Assembly: GCA_947095535.1 (NCBI GenBank)
Contig: OX352773.1
Coordinates: forward strand, 167,598,438 to 167,662,437
DNA from: Poecilobothrus nobilitatus
Lineage: Eukaryota > Arthropoda > Insecta > Diptera > Dolichopodidae
Reading direction: 5' to 3'
Length of the DNA stretch: 64,000 bases
Part shown: one piece after another, positions 21,657 to 32,402 of the stretch
Layout: each line of letters starts with the position of its first letter
How positions within the stretch are numbered: position 1 is the stretch's first letter
Translations under genes and position numbers: made by a program
Notes under the pieces: model-generated
What the model saw: the letters and a program-made list of their open reading frames with translations, nothing else
Database searches by the model: none
What the model was told of the DNA's origin: nothing

Positions 21657-24430
21657 ACTAGCAGAGTACCCGGCGTTGCCCGGAGTACTTTATTGGCTTT
21701 ATGAAATAAAAATTATTAACTTTTGTTTCTGCGTTAATATAATTTAATTAATATTAAATTATACCTTATTACTATGCATTTACAGATTTATGGTAGTTTA
21801 TATGCGTTTATATTTGTATTTATGCATTTATGGTAGTTTATATTCTATTTTTTATTAGATTTAGTTAAATTGAATAAACAGAGCCAAGAATTAGAGACAA
21901 TTCTTCTACAAAAATTTTTTAAAGGAATCAATAATCTATTGAGTACACAATGACGGTGAAGTGAATTTCAATTATGACCATAATGTAGTACATTTGTTTT
22001 CGTAAGTAATGTCACTTCATGTTTTTGTGAATTATCCTTTTAAGCACATTTTGAAAAATTTGTTATTAGGTTCGCTCTGTCCCTCCGTCTGTTTTCCAAA
22101 CTTATATATTCGTTAATATGCGTTAATACCGAAACATAAAATCGTATTTAAATTATAAAAGACCATAATGTAATCAATTTTTTTTTTGTAAGTAATGTCA
22201 CTTCATGTTTTGGTGAATTATCAATTATTGGTGAATGAATATGAATTATTTAAGCACATTTTGAAAAATTTGTTATTTCAGTTCGCTCTGTCCCTTCGTC
22301 TGTTAAAACTCATATACTGTTTAATAAAGAGCAATAAAATATTAACTATGCATAGGTCTCTTAAAAGAGTAATGTTGTAGAACAACGTTTTTATATACCC
22401 TCACCGTTGGAGATTCTACAGCACCGACAGCTCTTCAAATTTTGAAAAAACTTCTTTTTAAATGCGTACATTTCAGGTTCTGTTTAACATATTTTCAATA
22501 TAAAAAATACATGATTGTTTTTTACCTTTATAAATCAACCAGAATTTTTTTTTCGTTTAGTTTTTCTAATTATGTTTCCAAATTGATTGGCTAAAAATAT
22601 GTGTAAAAATTGTATATGGATAAGAATGTAGAAAACCTTTCTTATGTATGTATGTTCTTTAAATATGTATGTACTCATTTTTGATTAAATGATGTACAGA
22701 AATGTGAATATGTTTTGTAATTTAATTGATTAAGTTTGTAGTATTTTTAAATATACGGATATTATACATACTATATGTACATATTTCAATGATATTTTAT
22801 GGGAAACATGTTATACACATGCATCTTATATAGGTAGACCACATGTAAAGACCACATTTAAGTATTGCATTTCTGAATGATGACATGATGATTGTCTAAT
22901 GTAGGAGATTGTTTCTGTTTTTTAACATGAAAATGTTATGTTGTTAAGACTTAAAAACAGTATTCTTAAGATACTTAATAAGGTTACTTTAATTACTGTT
23001 CTATATTAGAAATTTGCACTGAAAGGTTTTTATGGAATATTAGAAACAGTATAGATAAAAGTAAAGAGTGTTGGAAATATCTTTTTAATAATAATAACAA
23101 TACACAAAATTAGGCAAAATATTATTAATAAGTGCTCGTGCGGAAATGGATTAATAAACGTTAAGAAACATTTTGTCACAGGCTTTATTTAGAACCATAA
23201 ATTCATCCTCCCAAATTAGACCGAAATTAGAAACAAAATTTTTTTTTGACAGTCTATCGTGTCGAAATGTGTTAATGTATCACAACAAAATTTATTGAAT
23301 GAGTTTGTGTGCCAAAGTGCAATACTTGTGCAAATTTTCAATTGGTCAAATCGTTTAAGCACAACAACAAAAAATGAGACATTTCTTGGCCTGAAGCCTG
23401 ATGGGTTAATGTATCGTAACCAAATCAACTCAGAAAGCTTTTGTTATAAAGACCTACACTTTTGTTAATTTTCAACTCAATTGGTAAAACGGTTTAAGTG
23501 CGACAACAAAGAAATTAAAAATTTTTATTGAGCCCTGGTGCCGAAACGGGTTAATGGATCGTAACCAAATCTCCTCAGTGAGCTCCTGTGGTAAAGAGCT
23601 ACACTTTTGTAAATTTTCAAATCAATTGGCAAAACCTTTTAAGCGCGACAACAAAGAAATTGAAAAACTTCATTGAGTCCTGGTGCCGAAACGGGTTAAT
23701 GGATCGTAACCAAATCAACTCAGTGAGCTCCTGCGGTAAAGAGCTACACTTTGATAAATTTTTAACTCAATTGGCCAAACAGTTTAAGTGCGACAACTAA
23801 GTAAATTACAAAATTTCACTGACCCCTGGTGCCGAAACGGGTTAATGGATCGAAACCAAATCAACTCAGTGAGATCCTGTGGTAAAGAGCTACACTATTG
23901 TAAAATTTCAACTCAATTGGTCAAACCGTTTTAGCAGGACAACAGAAAAATTTAGTGAACTTTGTTCGGCTCTCGTGCCCAAACGGGTTACCGAATCTTC
24001 ATAAAAATTTGTCACAGGCTTTTTTTCAGACCATAAAACCACCATACAAAATTGGACATAAATCGGAAACAAAAAATTTTTTGGAAGCCCGCCGGGTCGA
24101 ATCCGGGTAACATATTGAATCCAAATTTCTTAGGTACCCGTCCAATGCTGGGAAGAACATTTGTACAAATTTTCAACTCAATCGATCAAACCGTTTAGGC
24201 AGGACAACGAAAAAACGAAACGGCTTTAAATGGCTCTCGGGCCGCAATGGGTTAATGAACCGAAACGCGATATAGCCTATAACACTTTCCGGGGTCGTAA
24301 GAACGTTCCTGCAAAATTTGGTTGCAATCGGACTGGTGGTTTTTACGTGAAAAGGGCACAAACAAACAAACAAACAAACAAACAAACAAACAAACAGAAT
24401 TTCTTCCTTATTTATTAGATAAATGAATAA
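21657..24430 (+). repeat. Long repeat with ACCCGGCGTTGCCCGG head, about 145-bp tandem units and (CAAA)n tail
   Basis: The head ACTAGCAGAGTACCCGGCGT (21657) is a phrase common in arthropod interspersed repeats. The tail is GTTGCAATCGGACTGGTGGT, then a (CAAA)n run at 24360-24396. Between them, 23215-24340 holds eight tandem units anchored by GTGCCGAAACGGGTTAATGG at about 23269, 23403, 23548, 23693, 23839, 23985, 24105 and 24249, with a period of mostly 144-146 bp. Each unit includes CAACTCAATTGGTCAAACCG, an echo of the tail motif. The period is not a multiple of three, so the short frames here are not repeats of a protein. A retroelement origin is inferred, not shown. Confidence 0.65.
21965..22385. 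repeat. Tandem duplication of about 190 bp containing a family A end fragment
   Basis: GACCATAATGTA occurs at about 21977 and 22164, each followed by AAGTAATGTCACTTCATG, AAGCACATTTTGAAAAATTT and TTCGCTCTGTCCCT.CGTCTG. The last parts are the hairpin end and GTCC-rich stretch of family A. The segment lies inside the larger 21657-24430 repeat. Confidence 0.65.
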
Positions 24431-26140
24431 TGTATTTATTATGTATTTATTTATTTAATCCATATTTGAAAAATTGCAAGGTATTTTTTCTAAATTTATT
24501 TTGTTCCGTTTTTATATAAATTAAATTTTTAATAATTTCCTTCCATTTATGATTTATTATGAGTAGGCATACATACTCGTATATGTCAAGAACTAATGTA
24601 TTTTAATTACTTATTTTACATAATTTTTGAATTATGAATTTTATACTTAAGTCATTTTTGTTCTACATATTATCACTGTTTTAATGTTTTATTTTAATTT
24701 GTTAGTATGTATATGTTTGTGTATAAATTTAATTTCTAGTTGAAATCATCTTAGTTATTTTATATAAGTATCTTTAATCACATTGCATGATGATTAAACT
24801 GCATTTAAATATTATAATATAAATAAAATTTTAAATAACCTTGAATTTTAATTACAGTGCAATAACCAACACTTTTACATACATATACTAATACTTTAAA
24901 TCATAATTTTGTTTGAAGTTTTTAAAGCTTAATTTAACAACTTAAAAAAAAAAACTTTTAAACTAAGTTTTGCATTTTAAATTGAAACAAAATTATGATT
25001 GTTATACTGTGGTTATGCGTTAATATTTAATATTTATGCCAACAAATTATAAATTTACATAAAGCTGTTGTAATCCGAATACAAAAAGTAATTAAGTTCC
25101 AAAAAGCTTCTTTTATGATATTTAAACTTTAAAAATTAGAAATTCTTTTAGTACAATTTAAATTCAAAGGTTGTAAAGTATCATTGAAGGTTTACAAATC
25201 TTATAGATTAAAAAACCTTATCTTTATTTTATTGACTTTTTATTAATTTATAATATGCTTCTTATATTTACACTAAAACTTAAAAAAATTATGTTGTTAT
25301 ACTTTAAAATCGATTTTAATTTACTGCAAGTGAAAAAATAAATAATTTTATTTGAACAATATAACAATGACCCTTTTTATTTAAACAATATAACAATGAC
25401 CCTTTAATAGGGCATTGTCTAGTCTTTTATTAATTTAAGATAATGAAAAATGCTTCAAGTACAAAGTACATATATATGTTATGACCAGTGAATGAATTAT
25501 TGTTAATTCTTGTTGTGTGAAATTTATCTGTGATCGAATGCTTTAAAAATGAAGAAGTGTGTGTTAAATCACTTTTATGAACGTAACATTAAATCTTGTT
25601 GGTTTTTGAAATAAGCGTTAGTTAGCCAGGTAAAGTAAATCGTAACACAATGGAAGCACCTATAAATAATATGTTTATACATATATTATAATTTGCGTAA
25701 TACATCTTTGTTTGTGTCTAATGCTACATTAGATGTTGCCATATCATTTTTTTTTCACACAATCTCTTTTTTTCAAAATGAAAATACACTTGTTAATTTT
25801 TTAGCTATGACCAGATATGACTACAATAAGATCAAAATTTATATTTCATTATCGGTTATTGTTTATTATTTAATTCTTATTTATTATAAGAAGTATATAT
25901 CCAACGCGATCGGATTAAAGGGTATATAATTGCATCATCAGCTTCAACATATACCGATACCTTGAAAGCTAATATTAAAATGAATAAGACTGAAGAAGTC
26001 ATAAGGGTACATAAAAATTTTTCTATAAATTACTTATTTCTAAAACCATGATACAATCGATTTGAGACACAAACTATAGCAATTTTGATGTTTACTCATT
26101 ATATTTTTTCAAATTCACAACTAAAATAGTTTTTTTTTAG
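24431..26140. other. AT-rich spacer, no gene seen
   Basis: It contains a short direct duplication at about 25350-25404 (ACAATATAACAATGACCCTT twice). The 78-codon frame at 25693-25929 shows no recognisable domain and is probably chance. Confidence 0.45.
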
Positions 26141-26313
26141 TTTATTCCCCTGACACATAAATGTGACAAAGCGCACAGCAATTCATTTCCAGATGTAAAT
26201 GTAAATGTCGTAAGAGGAAATTATTCTTACAACATGTGTTGGATTCGAAATCAATCTCCCTCAATGTTTATTGTGTATATTATACGATCTTACCCATTAC
26301 GCTACCGAAGCCC
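26141..26313 (-). mobile_element. SINE S1a, diverged copy
   Basis: The right order of S1a blocks is present on the minus strand: head ending GCTTCGGTAGCGTAATGGGT, a degenerate B box in GATTTCGAATCCAACAC, the hairpin GTAAGAATAATTTCCTCTTA, and the 3' end TTATGTGTCAGGGG. The older sequence divergence shows in the B box. The plus-strand frame at 26234-26419 reads through it and is spurious. Confidence 0.7.
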
Positions 26314-26558
26314 ACACTTCACTAAAATCTTGAAAAAACTATTTATGTTGTTTTATATGTGTGAACATAACTCATCAAACATTTTAATTGTAACTAAAGA
26401 AATGGTACAAAAAGTCTAATAAAAGAAAAGTAATTATACCTACGATTTTTTTTACTTCTGAAAATTTATAACGGGTACCGTATCAGTGCTAGTTTCAAAA
26501 TATTGACGTTAATAATCTCTAAATGTTACTGTTGTTCATGTTGTTCGCTCAAAAGCTT

Positions 26559-26932
26559 TACATTACGACCATTCTCCAAAGCTGCCGTTGGCGTGCAGCT
26601 TTGACTTTAAAAAATTTTACGCCAGCAGTTTTTTTTTATTTCAGTTTCTAATGCTGGGGTAACTCCAATTGCCAGTGAACTAACTGTCAAGTGCCATTGT
26701 ATTAATATTAATTAAAATTAAAACAGGATAGTGAAGAATTAAAAAGAAAAGTTAATAATGTTTTTCACAATTACTTTAAATCTTTTTTTTATTGTTAAGA
26801 AAAAATAAAATAAAAACAACTCAAAAACGAAATGTCAATTAAATGAAACTGTCAAATACTTCAGCGGTCTGAACGTTGCTTTACTTCAACTTTAAAAAAT
26901 TTACACGCCAGCATTGGAGAAGGTTACATTAA
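26559..26932. mobile_element. hAT-like MITE with 8-bp target-site duplication
   Basis: The element is 26567-26924 (358 bp). The left end is GACCATTCTCCAAAGCTG and the right end (reverse complement) is ACCTTCTCCAATGCTGGCGT. Both ends also carry ACTTTAAAAAATTT next to ACGCCAGCA. Flanks TACATTAC (26559-26566) and TACATTAA (26925-26932) form an 8-bp duplication with one mismatch. It is non-coding. The superfamily is inferred from the 8-bp duplication only. Confidence 0.65.
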
Positions 26933-27794
26933 TTTCCATAGGTTCACTATAGTAGAGAAAGATATTTAGTTTGTATTGTGTAGTCATTGCTTTAACAAGA
27001 AATTGTTTACAAAGAAGTTTAACTAAATAGGTCGATGTGATTGTGTATAATTAACGGAAGGAAACGCTCATGGAGATTAATTGGATTTCATTTTATTCAA
27101 ATATTTTATTAATGTGTTCCATCCAAATAAAATTTTTTTACTTAGTATTAAATTTTATTAAATTATAACGCTATTTGAAAATTACTATTATTTGTTTATA
27201 CTCATGCAAACTAATAATTACATTATACATGGATACTTATTAAAATATATAAAAAAAATTTTTAATACATGTATATAATATACGTATTAACATATAATAT
27301 ACAAATATAACATACAAACAAACAAAAGTATCGCCAAATGCCAATTAAAAATCTAATCGAAACGAAAGTAAAATTTTTAAAACAATAATAAAGAAAGAAA
27401 AAAATTTCTAAAGTTTTATTATTATACCCAAGACTAAAGTGGTGTGAGTCTCGATTATACCTATTAATAAATAATAATTAATCTAAACAAGTTTTTATAA
27501 TTTAGTAATTTATCTTAAAAACTATTAAAACCTATTGCATTTATCATTCGATTGATTACGTATAAGACGAAATAAATTAAGACAAATTGCAAAAAGCTAG
27601 AAAATTCCCAGAGAATAATTTTACGTTTATTATTTTTCAGTAAATGTTTAAATGTAGATAAATTTAATTAAAAAAAATTTATTTTTTTTAAATTGGAAAA
27701 TCAAACAAAAAATTTTAGAAAATTTTACATAAATAAATACCCAATAAATTGCATATAAATTGCAATTGAATGCTGTAATAAAATCATTTTAATA
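26933..27794. other. AT-rich spacer, no gene seen
   Basis: Nothing recognisable is present. Confidence 0.5.
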
Positions 27795-28141
27795 GAAAAA
27801 TAAGGTAAACTTTACTTTAGGTACATTCTCTGATTTGTTTGATTTTTGTATCCATGTTTAAACCTTTTCAGGAGTTCCTAGTTTAGGTACATTATCTGAT
27901 CTGTTTGATTTTTGTATCCATGTTTAAACCTTTTCAGGGGTTCCCAGTTCCACAAATGTAGGTTCTACGACTTTTTAATTAAGTTGTCTCTATAAATTTT
28001 CAAAGGGTTTTTTGAAGCCCTTAATTTTCCCATCGGTTAGTCAAATCCATATAGCATTTCATTCTGTAATCTAAGGTATCTCTCAGTAAAATCTGAAAAG
28101 CATCCAACAATGTACCTAAAGTAAAGTATATCCGAAAAATA
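27795..28141. mobile_element. hAT-like MITE with GAAAAATA target-site duplication
   Basis: The element is 27803-28133. The left end GTAAACTTTACTTTAGGTAC and the right end (reverse complement) ATATACTTTACTTTAGGTAC are inverted repeats. GAAAAATA at 27795-27802 is repeated exactly at 28134-28141. Inside the left end a 66-bp segment is tandemly duplicated (TTTAGGTACATT.TCTGAT at 27816 and 27882), so the subterminal TIR motif is present twice. It is non-coding. Confidence 0.75.
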
Positions 28142-28756
28142 TTAAATGAAAATTAAAGTTTTCCTTTTTTTTGTTTTCTATTCATATGTAGATAGGTGGG
28201 TACATATATTTTCATTTTTTTATTTCGTTTTTGATAAAAAAAAAACGTTTAAAATAATTAGGTAACAATATAAATTTTATTTTTATGTTTTACAAAATTT
28301 CTAGACTTTCATCAACTAATTTTAATCTTTACCCATTCTACATTAGTCATTAGTCATTACTCATAAATTTAGGTATTATTTTATCGCACAATAAATATTT
28401 CTGTTAAAGCGATATCTGTTTGTGAATAGAATAAATAGAAAATTTGTGAATTTTTTTTTTTAAATTTATTGAAAGTGCTGCCATTAGTGTCATATTAATG
28501 AAATAAACATATAATTTAAAACAGCATAAAATATAAAATGTAGATCCATCATATATTCATATCATTAAAAAAAAACAAATTTTAAAAATAACAAAATTAT
28601 TAAATAATACATATAATATTTTTGTTTTGAAATAATTATGTAATGGAAGAAAAAATATAGATATTTATAATTTGTGATAACTGCGATAAGTATAAATTAT
28701 GACTTTCTTTTTGCATTTAAATTAAATATTGAAAATGTATTTACTATTTTGTTATG
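28142..28756. other. AT-rich spacer, no gene seen
   Basis: No coding or RNA feature is recognised. Confidence 0.5.
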
Positions 28757-29008
28757 CATTTTTCGATTTAAATGAAACCATTTTCAAATTGAACGAAATC
28801 TTTTTCAAAGTAAATGAAACTATTTTCATGTTAAATGAAATTATTTTGAGAATGAATGAAACTATTTTCAGAGTAAATAAAACTATTTTTAAACGAAATA
28901 AAAACTATTTTTATTTTATATGAAACTTTTCTGAAACTGAAAATATTTCCATTTACTTTGAAAAAGGTTTCTTTTAATTTGAAAATGGTTTCATTTAATC
29001 GAAAAATG
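28757..29008. repeat. Palindromic 21-bp minisatellite (foldback)
   Basis: The left arm is a run of 21-bp units of the type AAATGAAACTATTTTCAAA from 28757. The right arm (about 28940-29008) is the reverse complement in mirror order: CATTTTTCGATTAAATGAAA, then CATTTTCAAATT, then CTTTTTCAAAGTAAATG read inward from both sides. Translated, the left arm gives a seven-residue NETIFKL-type repeat (frame 28729-28923). The mirror arm and lack of context make a protein unlikely. Confidence 0.7.
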
Positions 29009-29029
29009 TTATCTTTAGATTTGTTAAAA

Positions 29030-29935
29030 AAATTCGTATTTAAAATAATACTGGTTTTGGTAAATTTTTTTAAAAATTTTTAAAAAGTTTTGATAATCAA
29101 TTTCATTTTGTCCGTCCATCCATCTTTTCATCTGTAAACTGTTTAAAATGGCGCAATAGAAATTGTTAAACAATGAATGTGGGCTTCATAGAAAAATTTA
29201 TTTTGTAATATATAGCCTTACCCAATACGAAACCACAGTTCCCTAAAGTTGGAAAAAATCCTATTTTAAAATATTTAAATCTCAAGTTTATATATTTATT
29301 TAATACTTATTTTCCTCAGTTATATATAACTGAGCTATAAATAATGTCGAGTCTTGTTCCGATAGGATTTATACTAACGGTATAATATGGGATTTATACT
29401 AGCGGTATAATACAATAATATAATATTAAATTATTATTATATTATTTATTTTTTTCTTACATTATATTATTATAGTTTGACTTAATCGGAGTTGTTTTTT
29501 CAACTGAAAGATCGACGACTTACAGAATGTGCAATTTGGTTAGATAAAATCTTAAGTGCTACTGGTTTTTCAATATTAAAAAAATTTCAAATGATAGGGG
29601 ATTTTTCAAGCTTTAGAATAAATATAATTTTTTTCGATTTTAGTATAAATTTGCTTTTTAATAAAATTTTCCAAAATTCTCGTTCCTTCATATTGGGAAA
29701 TGCTTTTAGGCCGCACTTTTTACAATTTTGAGATTGAATTGAGATACAATTTTGATTTTGATTGAATAAATTACATCAAAAAAATGTGTATATTTTTATA
29801 CTTTCCCCACCCATTGAACAAGTGAAAAATCTTAGCGGTCAAAAAGTGAAAAACCTCTACATTTAGAAACCTAATGCTGATGAAACTAAATGTGAATACA
29901 TCTATATATTTGTTTGAAGTTTTCTTAGTTTTCTT
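29030..29935 (-). repeat. Family A repeat, degenerate and interrupted
   Basis: TTTTGTCCGTCCATCC, TAAACTGTTTAAAATGG and CCAATACGAAACCACAG near the start, and TTTCCCCACCCATTG with CCTCTACATTTAGAAACC near the end, follow the family A order. The stretch 29460-29760 in the middle is foreign. Its 79-codon plus-strand frame and a minus-strand reading with CKKCGLKAFPNMKEREFW do not match a family I can name. Confidence 0.45.
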
Positions 29936-30772
29936 GTTTAATTTTCTTCTTCAAATAAAAGAAAATTTTAATTTTTTATTACAGTCTGAAATATTTTTTT
30001 TTTGATATTTCAAAAGAAATGGTGGATTTATGCTGAGAACAAAACAATGTTAAATGATTGTTTCTTTTGTAAAATATACTATATATAATATTTAATAAAT
30101 ATATCTAATAATATTATATATTATTAAAAGTTATATATATTTTTTTAAATAGTAGATACATCAATGTAATACTTAGGATCAAGATTAAATTATGAAGTAA
30201 TACGTTTAATTTCTTCATAGGTATGTGTAAGGATGCAACTTTAAGGATGTTACAAGTATTAAAAATAAAACACATTATTTAATGAAAATTGACAAAGAGG
30301 ACATATTATACTGAAGGAAAAATAACAAAAATAATAGCAGCAATAATATTAATTTATAATAAGGAGTAAAGAAAAAAATTTTAAAATTTTTTAGTGTAAA
30401 CTTTGAATTTATCAAGAAAGAAAAACATTAATTTAAAGGTTGAAATCATCTTTTTTTTTGAAAATATGATAACCAGAAGTTTTTTTTATTATTTTGTTAC
30501 TAAGTATTTAGATTTTTTTTTTTTTAATTATCTTATGTAATAGTTTACATTTCAGTACTTACCACGTACATACATATAATGTAAATTTTAAAAAAATTAT
30601 AAAAAAATATTTATTTTTTGTTATTAAAGAAAATGAATGCTAATCTCAGTTCACAAAATGACTCATTAATTATCGTTCATTATTAATTAAAATAAATTTT
30701 CATTGTCCCGATAAGTAAGAAACTTTTATATAGAATTTATTGATTTACGATTTTAAATAAAAAAAAAAGGAA
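29936..30772. other. AT-rich spacer, no gene seen
   Basis: Nothing recognisable is present. Confidence 0.5.
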
Positions 30773-31080
30773 GGGGTCTCGAACACCTAATAATTAAGCT
30801 CCAATTTTATTAATCGAGGATGTTCGAGTTCAAATGCTGAACATTATTACCTGTGTTTTTAATTGTGTAAGGAAAATTACTGGAAAGTAGTTTTTCTTAA
30901 CAATTTTCCCTTTCTCCAAATATAGTATAAATATATTGTATATAAAATAAATAAAATAAATAATATTAAAGTATATAAATTAATAAATAGTATTCAAACT
31001 ATAATTGCCTCAATAGCCGATGGTTTAGGAATATTGCATTGTCCTATGTGATTTGTAATATTAATATAAATAAATAAAAA
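30773..31080 (+). mobile_element. SINE S1b, diverged long-tail copy
   Basis: It starts AAGGGGTCTCGAACACCTAA with a decayed A box, and has a B-box-like GAGTTCAAATGC near 30827. It ends GCCTCAATAGCCGATGGTTT, then ATATTGCATTGTCC and GTAATATTAATATAAATAAA, the same tail as the S1b copy at 49192-49460. Confidence 0.6.
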
Positions 31081-31097
31081 CAAAAAATTAAGAAAAA

Positions 31098-32402
31098 ACA
31101 AGGTAGAATGTAAACCAACGGTTTTTAAAAGCGCACATTTCCAAAACTCAATACAAACTGTTTAGAAGTGTGACTTACACAAAAATTTGAAAATTTCATG
31201 TAATACGAAAAAATGTGAAAATAGGACATTTTTGAAATTTTGAGGGGCCATAAGTCTGGAATCCTATATAACTAAGAAAAGACGTTAACACACGTAAAAG
31301 TATATTATTGAACCTTTAATTTTCATGTCTTGCCGAAGAAAAATTTGTACAGGTGCCTAAGTTACAGGTGTCTAAAAATAGCAAATTTTCAATTTTTGAG
31401 GCGTAATAACTCTTAAAGAGGGGGTGTTACCAAAAAATTTTCTGAGGAAACTTATACTAATTCTAAAAGTTCTTTCTTGTCTCAAAATTTCAGGTTCCTA
31501 TCTAAAGGGGTGCCGGAGTTATGAAAAAAGAAATTTCATGCAAAATGTGGTTTTCACATAACGGTAAATTTAAATAGTAAATTACAAAATATTACATAAT
31601 TTTGATACTGTTTTATATAGATAATAAAATTTTCGATCTTCTGGCGGTTTTAGATTGCAAAACTATTACGCAGAGCCTGAGATATATACATCTGAAAATG
31701 GGACTTTTTCACAATTTTGAAGAGCTGCAACTTTGGAACCCTCTACAACTAAAATAAACCTTTAACACACATAAAAATATATTACTGTAGCTTTAAGTTT
31801 TATATCTTGCGGAAGTGAAATATATACAGGTGTCTAAGTTAAAGGTGTTTAAAAATTGCAAATTTTCAATTTTTAAACCCTAATAGCTCATAAACAGGGG
31901 GTGGTCGAAAAAAATTTTCTGAGCAAATTTACACTAATTCTAAAAGTTCTTTCTTGCTTCAAAATTTCAAGCCTCTGTCTAGAAGCGTGCCAGACTTATG
32001 AAAGTAAAAAAATTATGCAAAATTTGGTTTTCACATAACGGTAAATTTAAATACTAAATTTAAAATTTATATACAATTTTGATATTGATTTAGAAAGGTA
32101 AAAAAAATACCTGTCGAATGGCGTTTTCAGATTGAAAAAATCTTAAGCAGAACATAAGATATATGTATTTAAAAATAGGGCTTTTTCAAAGTTTGAGGGG
32201 CTGTAGCACCGTAATGGGTGGGGCTACATGAAAAAGTTGTTCCACAAAATTATTTTTTTATGAGACCTACCCATGGTTAAAATTTTTTTTCTCTGTCTTT
32301 AACGGTGTAGAAGTTTTGTAAACAGACGGACGAACGGACGGACGGACAGAGTGAAACTAATAAGCACATTTTTTCAAAATTTTTTTGGAAATGTGCTAAA
32401 AA
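31098..32402 (+). repeat. Family A dispersed repeat, full-length reference copy
   Basis: It runs from ACAAGGTAGAATGTAAACCA to GGAAATGTGCTAAAAA, about 1.3 kb. The interior contains two similar halves, each with an AATTTTCAATTTTTGAGG-type block, CTAATTCTAAAAGTTCTTTC, a TGCCGGAGTTATGAAA-like block and TTTTCACATAACGGTAAATT. Near the distal end are ACGGACGGACGGAC (the reverse of GTCC runs in other copies) and the hairpin AGCACATTTTTTCAAAAT..GGAAATGTGCT at 32363-32397. It has no open frame. A non-autonomous element is inferred; its class is unknown, and the end hairpin is only loosely Helitron-like. Confidence 0.75.

Noticed and set aside
24360..24396. (CAAA)n run considered as a telomeric or CRISPR-like array
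   Set aside because: It is a simple 4-bp microsatellite forming the tail of a repeat; there are no spacers and no insect TTAGG telomere repeats.
23259..24418. Several 60-70-codon frames in the tandem-unit repeat
   Set aside because: The unit period (about 145 bp) is not a multiple of three, and frames occur on both strands without a consistent product.
28729..28923. 64-codon frame with a regular heptad repeat
   Set aside because: It follows a 21-bp palindromic minisatellite; the repeat explains both the open frame and the heptad.
29492..29731. 79-codon frame and an antisense reading with CKKCGLKAFPN
   Set aside because: The Cys-x2-Cys hint suggested a zinc-finger or THAP-like relic, but no further domain residues line up and stops interrupt it.
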